Shown here piece by piece: positions 57,215-64,000 of a stretch of DNA of 64,000 bases (within the stretch, counting starts at the first letter, position 1; the number at the start of each line of letters is the position of its first letter). The notes beneath the pieces were generated by a model. It was not told the origin of the DNA, ran no database searches, and saw nothing but the letters and a program-made list of their open reading frames with translations. The position numbers and the translations under genes were made by a program. Origin of the DNA: Spinacia oleracea (Eukaryota; Streptophyta; Magnoliopsida; Caryophyllales; Amaranthaceae); the NCBI RefSeq assembly GCF_020520425.1, contig NC_079491.1, positions 22,001,449 through 22,065,448 on the forward strand. Reading direction: 5' to 3'.

Positions 57215-58944
57215 TAGCTTTGAAATGCAATATATTAAAGGTTGGACATAAATAATTAACATTAACATTGTGTAGAAGTTAGGGGTTCACATGTCTTGTT
57301 AGACACATTAAAAAAAGTGAATGGACATGTACACCGTTGCATATTCGCTTATGTGATGCCATGACATGTTTGAAAAAGAAAAAAGGCGACATCTGGCAGC
57401 GTGACTTTTTGACCATGTAGTTTTTATAGATTATGAAGAATTGATGGGAATAAGTCAACTCTTAGACTGTCCGTGAAAAGTAAGTCTATCTTTTGATTAT
57501 ACCTTAATAAGTTAACTTTATACCCTATATTAAACAAGTCAAATGACCGGTGACTTGTTCTAATTTCGGTCAGCATGTCACTGTTAATGTGTTTTAAATT
57601 TTTTTAAGGTAATTCACTCAATATGATTTTTGAGTAATCATTTTAACACATTTTTAGGCATATTTTTCATACACCTTTTAGCCATGATTTATTGTCCGTC
57701 TCAAAAGGCATATTACATAGTCATCATGAAAAACGTGTCAAAAGTTGCTTAAAAATGTGTCAAACAAAATCTTCCTGAAAAACAAGCCCATAAAGCTTAT
57801 TTTTAAAATTAAAAAAAATTAGAATAAATGATATAAAATAAATAACCGGTAATTACCTGACACGTCATCATCCTACCTCTTATAATCGGTTAAAATAAAA
57901 AAAGTAACTTGTTAAAAATTGATTGGATATAAAAATTGATTTTTTTTTTTTTGAGTCCTCAGAGCATTGGGGTTTAAACAGCTACCCACCTGTTGTAGGT
58001 GGGTAAAAATTGACTTATTTATATAATCAAAATGTTAATTTTTTTTTTTTTTTTTTTTGGTACAAACGTGTAAACCTTAATTTATTACCATCAAATTTTC
58101 TATCTATAGATAGATTATTAGATTCCGTTTTTGTCGGCAAAATGCCGTTTATGATGTTTGCAATAAAACCACTGGTCTGAGACTTCTCCTATAGACTAGT
58201 GTTGGCAATTAGGCAACGTAATTGAATGTGAATATAAAAACCTTGAAATATTCAACTTGTAGAATTTCTAATGTCCGAAACACTTCGTAATAAAATAGCA
58301 AAAATCAATAACATAATTAAGACAGTTATACCTAATGCTAATTTCTTTTAGTAAATCGGACTACTAGCTAGTCATACATCAATCTTACAGACCTAAATAA
58401 ACTTTTAGTCTTTAAGTTGCCTTTATCGTCCTTGATCAACACATTACACATTTCAATTTCAATTTCTTAAAACAAAATTAATGAAACATATCTGATTTCT
58501 ATTCCTTAGAAAATTGGATACGAATAGTTGTTTTAACCGGTATACTACTCCGTACTTCATACATGTTAGGAATTGAATATCTATGATTCCTTAGCCCATT
58601 TTTGTAGCAGTGATCATAACTATCAAAATTCAACGCATAACTTGGTACTACGTATGTAATAAAATCCATCAAACGTTTCATTTCCAGCATGCATCAAACT
58701 AAACACATATAATTAATTTACAATTAGGAAGATCTATCCAAAGGATAGAAATAAAAACCATTAAGAAACAAATGAAGTATATATATATGGTACATACAAC
58801 CCCTTGTGGCCATATATTCGTACCTATACTACATATATATTCATAAAACACATATTATATGAAAGGAAATAAAGGGTATGACTGCATATTTGGCTTCTTC
58901 ATACTCCCATTCCTGTTAAATACTAGATATACGTATATATGAAA
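57215..58944. other. Intergenic with two T-run junctions
   Basis: Two poly-T runs (about 57940-57953 and 58040-58060), the second followed by GGTACAAACG, look like reverse-oriented tails of short retroposons. The first precedes a short palindrome (ACCCACCTGTTGTAGGTGGGT, about 57985-58005 split by TGTTGT). No gene is supported. Confidence 0.35.
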
Positions 58945-59259
58945 TTAATGCATCAAGATTGGTTGAAGATCATGAACATTAATCCCATGCCGAGAAGTCA
59001 AACACTGAGTAGGAGGCGAACACGTCATCTCAGTCGATGATGATATTATAACTTGTGAAGGCGTAGTTGATGATATGTTGATATCGGAAACAGGTTGGAA
59101 CCGACCTGAATCCCCGCTTGGAAGCCTTGTGTAAGCAGCCGAAGGCGAAGACGACGACGACGACGACCCATAAAACCATGGCTCATTTGCACCTTGTTGT
59201 TGTTGACCTTCTTTGTGTTGTATGATTGCTTTGTAGAGATAAGGGATTAGCCCTTCCAT
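58945..59259 (-). CDS. Small plant-specific MEGLIP-type protein (104 aa)
   Basis: Single-exon minus-strand gene. The N terminus MEGLIPYLYKAIIQHKEGQ matches a family of short uncharacterised plant proteins that start MEGLIP and continue with a Tyr-Lys/Arg-Ala-Ile segment; I know no function for it. The rest is low-complexity (Gln-rich, then a Ser run encoded by GTC/GAC-type triplets, about 59146-59166) with a short C-terminal conserved-looking tail (HGINVHDLQPILMH). ATG at 59259; TATA-like TTATATAAG on the minus strand near 59315-59323 is about 60 bases upstream, leaving a short leader. No signal peptide or membrane segment. Confidence 0.75.
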   Translation of the reverse strand: MEGLIPYLYKAIIQHKEGQQQQGANEPWFYGSSSSSSSPSAAYTRLPSGDSGRFQPVSDINISSTTPSQVIISSSTEMTCSPPTQCLTSRHGINVHDLQPILMH

Positions 59260-59314
59260 TTTGATCTTTGTAAACTACAATTTTTTTGGGTGACAAACTT
59301 AGGGTTGTTGAAAC

Positions 59315-59323
59315 TTATATAAA
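59315..59323 (-). promoter_or_regulatory. TATA box of the MEGLIP-type gene
   Basis: TATATAAG on the minus strand about 60 bases upstream of the ATG. Confidence 0.5.
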
Positions 59324-61796
59324 AGGAGGATTAGAGGAGGAAATACACAAATAGGACATAATGACGTGGCGTAGTGGGTCAATAATCCACCTCCGCACGT
59401 TATGACACTTAGATAATAAGTTGAAGTATATTCTAAAGATAAAAAGAGTAGACTTCAACGCAAATCCAAACGAACTAGGGTGAAAGCTCTATCTTAACTA
59501 AAGACATTTATCTATTTAGTTAATCTAATCCAAATTGTTGGGGAATTCACCTTGTGACTTAAAGGTTATAAGGCGAGTCTCTATCAGTTGCAATATGTTT
59601 GGAAATAATTTTAATATATTAAACTGCCTAATCTGAGATAAGTGTTGGTTTAAGCAGAATACGATCATTTTTCTTACCTACTAAAAAAAATACCCATTTA
59701 ATCTCACCGTGAAATTCATTTCATAATATTTTAATTAGCATAAGGTTTGAGTGCAATATTGTAAATGGTTTGGTGGTTAATTGGTTGCTTTTTGTTATAG
59801 TGCTTCTAAAATGTCAAACCATTTGCGGTGCAAGGTTTTCGGTTAAGCTCATCATTTGTGCTACATACTAAAATAGATAAATTAGGTGGGTAATATAAAT
59901 AGTTGGAATGCCTACTAAGTCAACCCGATCCACGTTAACGGGTTCATGATAAATAAATTGGAACCGAGGAAGAGCGATGAGATCTTCACCATCAAATTAA
60001 AATATCTCTCGAGGGTAACACAAATTGTTGTAATCTAGATATAATGGATTGAGTTAGATCGTAGAAGTCATAACACAATAAAGCTCTTTCAGATCCCAAC
60101 AAATGTTACGTTCTCATATCACATAACATAAAACGAGTTGCAAATAAATTTAAACAACTACTGTACCAATTAATCAGAAACACGTCAAGACAATAAATTT
60201 TTTTAAGAAAATGATAAAAAATTATGAAGTGTAGAATTGTTGGTGGGCTGGCCTTAATGATGTTTAAATTTGATTGAAATAGGAGTAGTTTTTTTAAATG
60301 AACTTTCATCTTTGATAAAGACAATAAGCTGATTACACCCTTTTTACTTATTAAAAAACAAAAGGAATTTTATTCAGCCTTCATTTTTCTAATTGAACAT
60401 CATTATCGGCAGTTTCAAGGTCGATATCATTAGAAGGCTGATTCATTGTTTCCACCAATCAAAATCTGAAATGATTTATTGAGTATTTTATTATCTACTC
60501 AAAGGCCACATACAGCTGAGCTCGTTCTGCTGAAAAGCCGGTTGATCCCATGGATAAATATGAAGTGCTCAGCACATACTCCCTTCGTCACCGTTAATTC
60601 TTCATTTCTTCCTACTTAAAATCAGAGAGAAAATTACTAAAGTAATTAAAACTTAGGAATATTTTACCGCTAAAAATTCCGAAAAAATTGTTTATTAACT
60701 AAAATTTGTATTTTGTTACCTTAAAAAAACAATGCGTCTCCCGTGTGACCAACCACACCATCAACTTGATAGTGTGACGCTAGAGCTGTCAAAACAGGTC
60801 ATTGGGTCAGGTCCATTGAACGATTCCTAAAAGTTTTCAATCAATTCCATTGAACGATTCCTAAAAGTTTAACTAGTATTAGAGCATATATTTGTTGGGC
60901 CTTTATTAGATGTTCATTCCCAATGAGAATTTTAATTATACTTTCTAAGGGCACTCGTATATGAGCGTGACTGCGAGAGTGTTGAAGCTCAATGTTACAT
61001 GCATGTGAGTTGTACATTGGAGAAAGATGGGAGAAAATAACAATTATAGACTTGAGGAGTTAGTCCCATTAATTTTTGCCAATTGGTTGTAATGTGTAAT
61101 CTCCTTAGGTTTATAAGTGGACGAACTCTCCTTCTCACATGGTTGCCTACGCCCATTTCCTATTTTTTTAATAATAATATTTGCTAATGTTCAAAGCTAA
61201 TAAACACACAGGTTAAGTGTTACCTCAAAACTAATTGAAAAGTAACCCAATATTTAAAGATCGACTTTATAATAACTTTATTATACATCGGAATCACATA
61301 AGATCATTAGAAAAAAGTTGGTTGTATATAATAGAGAATACAAATTACTAAGTTTCATAATTCACCCTTTTTTTTATTGCCCTAAGCAAAAACTACTTTA
61401 ATAATATTTGAGTGTATATTATATACATGAGTTGATAAAATGAGACACAAAAAAGAGAGATAGAAATTAAAAAGAGAAACACATACCAAATGAGATAAAC
61501 AACAAGCTCAACATATACATCATATATAGTATGGATTATTATATGGCAGATCCAACCAATGAATCGGGTCGCTCGCACAGTCGCATACCCTATATTATTG
61601 GGCCGTAGTTTGGTATGCAACAATGATTCAGCGGATAAGGCCATCTATTAATCCATTATAGGGTGATTACATATTATTATTGGGAAGACCAACAAGTAAT
61701 CTCACTAGACATGATACGGAGCCCAACAAGTAACCCTTAGATACAAAGCCACTATTCACTAACGTGTTGATTTGTTAGAATGGATTTTTTATGTTA
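59324..61796. other. Intergenic, mostly featureless
   Basis: TAGAGCTGTCAAAACAGG at about 60781 resembles a hAT MITE end. Directly after it a 24-bp segment (CCATTGAACGATTCCTAAAA and following bases) occurs twice (about 60813 and 60847). No gene is recognised. Confidence 0.4.
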
Positions 61797-62152
61797 CTCC
61801 CTCCGTTTCTAAATACGTGTCACTTTTTTATTTTTGGCGTTCCCTTATAAGTGGTCACATTTCTATTTTTGAACATGTACTTTTCCCACTTTTCCATACA
61901 CTTATCACACTTTTTCATACACTTTTCCCACTTTTCTATAAATCATAATTACTTTTACTTATACATTCTACACTTTTCTACTTTTCAATTCCAACATACA
62001 CTTTTATTTGTACTTTATTCAATTAAACAATTATCTACTTTATCCTTTCCAAAAAAAAAAAAATTCTCAATCATTAACTCTTACACACTTTACAATTTTC
62101 TTAAGCACCGTGTCGAGGCCCAAAAGTGACACTTATTTAGGAACGGAGGGAG
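61797..62152. mobile_element. Stowaway MITE (TAAATACGTGTCAC subtype)
   Basis: 356 bp, CTCCCTCCGTTTCTAAATAC at the left and its inverted form at the right (TTAGGAACGGAGGGAG), flanked by TA. The interior is C/T-rich on one strand. Confidence 0.95.
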
Positions 62153-62457
62153 TACCATATTTGTGAGAAAGGAACCCTTATAGATGATCTTTTATTGAAG
62201 AAAAAAACAGGGAGCCAAGCCAAGTAAGACTATTTTTTCCTTATCACTTTTAGGTTTTTGACTGCGATCATAAGACCATTGTTAACCATGTGCAAAAAAA
62301 ATCTCCATCCCTCTCTCTCTACCCACTTTCTCACTCATCATTTTCTTTTTTTCCCATTGGGATTTTATATTTCCCCGCCCACCTCTTATCCATGAGCAAA
62401 ATAAAATCACTCCACCCCTCTCCCTTTACACACTACACTACAACAACAACAATAATA
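62153..62457. other. Short spacer between two Stowaway elements
   Basis: C/T-rich, open frames are low-complexity only. Confidence 0.4.
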
Positions 62458-62813
62458 CTCCCTCCGTCTCTTTTTGTTCTTTACATTTAATATTTTTCAC
62501 GCGTTTTAACCATTAATTAATGTGCGTTGAGATTCCTCTATTTTTTTTATTTAAACAAGACAAATTGCGTTTATTTATAATATTTTCACTTTTATCAAAA
62601 TTCTGATATTGAGAATATAAGAAAGATTTAATGTCCCAATGAAAAAGTGTGAGATATTAAATGACTCATTGAATTTAATTGGTTAAAATAATTATTGGAC
62701 ATATATTTTGATAGAATATTAAGCTATTTATGTAGTAGTATAAAAGGAAATGTAAAGAACATTTTGAAACACCCAACAAGGAAAACGTAAAGAACAAAAA
62801 GAGGCGGAGGGAG
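62458..62813. mobile_element. Stowaway MITE (TTTTTGTTCTTTAC subtype)
   Basis: 356 bp, CTCCCTCCGTCTCTTTTTGT at the left and inverted at the right (AAAAAGAGGCGGAGGGAG), flanked by TA. Interior differs from the neighbouring MITE, so this is a separate insertion of another subfamily. Confidence 0.95.
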
Positions 62814-63580
62814 TAATAAAAATAATAAAATAAAAAACAGAAAATTAGAAGATGAGTAATTAAGTTTTTGGTAATTATAGTTGTAAATAATCAAATTAGA
62901 CGAGAATTTTTTTTGGTTACATTATATCAATATGGATGTCCATTTGTAGATCTTAAAATTCCGATAGTAATTTTATTTTATTTTTTTATGAATCAGAAAT
63001 ATAAAAAAAAATGGCATTTGAAAAACAATTGTTACAAAGACTTTCATGGCATGCCACATGGCACGTCATGATTGACTGAAAATTCCCCATCCAAAAGCAA
63101 AAATCCCCATACCATGGGGATTTTCATTTTTCCCCACTCCAAGAGCAAAATTTTCCCCATCATTAAGCCCTAAATTTTCCATTTTCTCCCTTATTTTCCC
63201 CGAAGTGCAAAAAAAAAAAACCACCATCAACAATGTTCTAAATCGGATTCCGATCTTTAACCACAACTTCAAATATTGACCATTATATTTTCAACACGTG
63301 AGTACAAGACTTTTAAAAACACATTTTATGTTTTTCCCCTCCAATTCTTTTGACGACAATCAAGCAAGCAGAGTCACTAGAGTGTCTTTGATTTTACCCC
63401 TATTCCGACTTAGCCGGTCACTTCAATTAAGAATCCCCGATTTTAACTAACATAAAATACCGACCACCTTAATATCAATAGTTGATATGTCGACCACTCA
63501 AAATATTTGTCCGAAATTTCTGAACGCCTAAAGCCCTATTCTTTTTGGCTTAATTTCAGTTTCAGGATTTATTTGGCAGT
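62814..63580. other. Intergenic, nothing recognised
   Basis: AT-rich with a short 'ccccat' repeat cluster around 63085-63160. A MITE-like left end (GCCCTATTCTTTTTGGCTTA) starts near 63533 but no right end is found. Confidence 0.35.
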
Positions 63581-63662
63581 TTAGTTTAGTTCAGTTCAGT
63601 TCAGTTCAGTTCAGTTCAGTTCAGGAGCATTCAGTTCAGTTCAGTTCAGTTTAATTCAGTTC
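63581..63662. repeat. (TTCAG)n microsatellite
   Basis: About twelve imperfect units of TTCAG, probably grown inside a MITE end. Confidence 0.95.
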
Positions 63663-63671
63663 AATTTAACT

Positions 63672-63690
63672 TAATAATAATAATAATAAT

Positions 63691-63739
<49 letters not shown>
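63672..63739. repeat. (TAA)n microsatellite
   Basis: More than twenty TAA units with one interruption (atatt). Confidence 0.95.
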
Positions 63740-63741
<2 letters not shown>

Positions 63742-63784
63742 CTCAAAAGAGGCGATTAGGGCAGGTCGGTTATGGCCATTTAGG

Positions 63785-64000
63785 GCACGTTCCACGTCTT
63801 TTTCCGGTGGATATTCCGGCGTTCGGAGGCACGGTGAAGGGTTCTCGGCGGCGGTTTGTAGGCTCAAGTTTAGGCGGTGGTTTTCAGGCGGAGGTTTAGG
63901 CGGCATTTTCTAATCTCGTGCAGCGTTTTTGGAGCTCGGTTGCACGTTCCACGTCTTTTTCCGGTGGATATTCCGATGTTCGGTGGCACGGTGAAGGGTT
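63785..64000. repeat. GC-rich tandem repeat with 157-bp period, running off the window
   Basis: GCACGTTCCACGTC ... GGCACGGTGAAGGGTT at 63785 recurs at 63942 with three or so changes; the second unit is cut by the window end. Intervening sequence is GGCGG-rich. It may be the start of a satellite array or a leader region of an LTR. Confidence 0.75.

Noticed and set aside
1-64000. CRISPR arrays, bacterial operons, ribosome-binding sites
   Set aside because: The window is plant nuclear DNA; the short tandem repeats present lack unique spacers of regular size.

Overview
The window is plant nuclear DNA. It is AT-rich, carries split genes with GT-AG introns, and is packed with plant transposable elements. 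Gene families (MIZ1/DUF617, nucleoredoxin-like, CASP-like, wall-associated-kinase-like) and miR2111-type hairpins point to a dicot. The many Stowaway remnants and 'actccgta'-type footprints suggest Caryophyllales (Amaranthaceae style); that placement is inference, not proof.

Layout. 0-2.2 kb: an intronless MIZ1-like gene followed by simple repeats and a Stowaway MITE. 2.2-8.3 kb: no protein genes, but two diverged minus-strand hairpins (mature strands 3128-3148 and 7439-7459) that carry the same 21-nt miR2111-like sequence. 6.3-22.5 kb: a direct tandem duplication of about 8.1 kb (6307-14388 and 14389-22459). Each copy holds a tRNA-derived SINE, one MIR2111 hairpin, a nucleoredoxin-like pseudogene whose reading frame is split by a PIF/Harbinger MITE and a non-autonomous CACTA element, and part of a very long LTR. 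20.9-25.7 kb: that LTR in full (4.25 kb) plus the chromodomain end of a decayed Ty3/gypsy pol.

26.2-34.3 kb: a three-exon CASP-like membrane protein gene (153 aa) with a 6.5-kb first intron. 35.0-40.3 kb: a young, nearly complete Ty1/copia element with 388-bp LTRs, 5-bp target duplication, PBS and PPT, broken by one frameshift between RT and RNase H. 41.3-48.0 kb: a transposon graveyard with a copia-type LTR, a MITE, a Ty3 3' end, and a three-layer nest (PIF-like MITE containing a 2.94-kb solo LTR and a hAT-like MITE). 48.2-54.9 kb: two tandem wall-associated-kinase-like receptor genes (631 and 665 aa), each with three exons of matching phase. 55.4-64 kb: an LTR fragment, three Stowaway MITEs, a small MEGLIP-type gene and simple or tandem repeats.

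The genes do not form an operon-like unit. The most notable item is the MIR2111 hairpin set: miR2111 is known as a phosphate- and nitrogen-responsive, shoot-to-root signal aimed at Kelch F-box transcripts. Here one hairpin has recently been doubled by the 8-kb tandem duplication.
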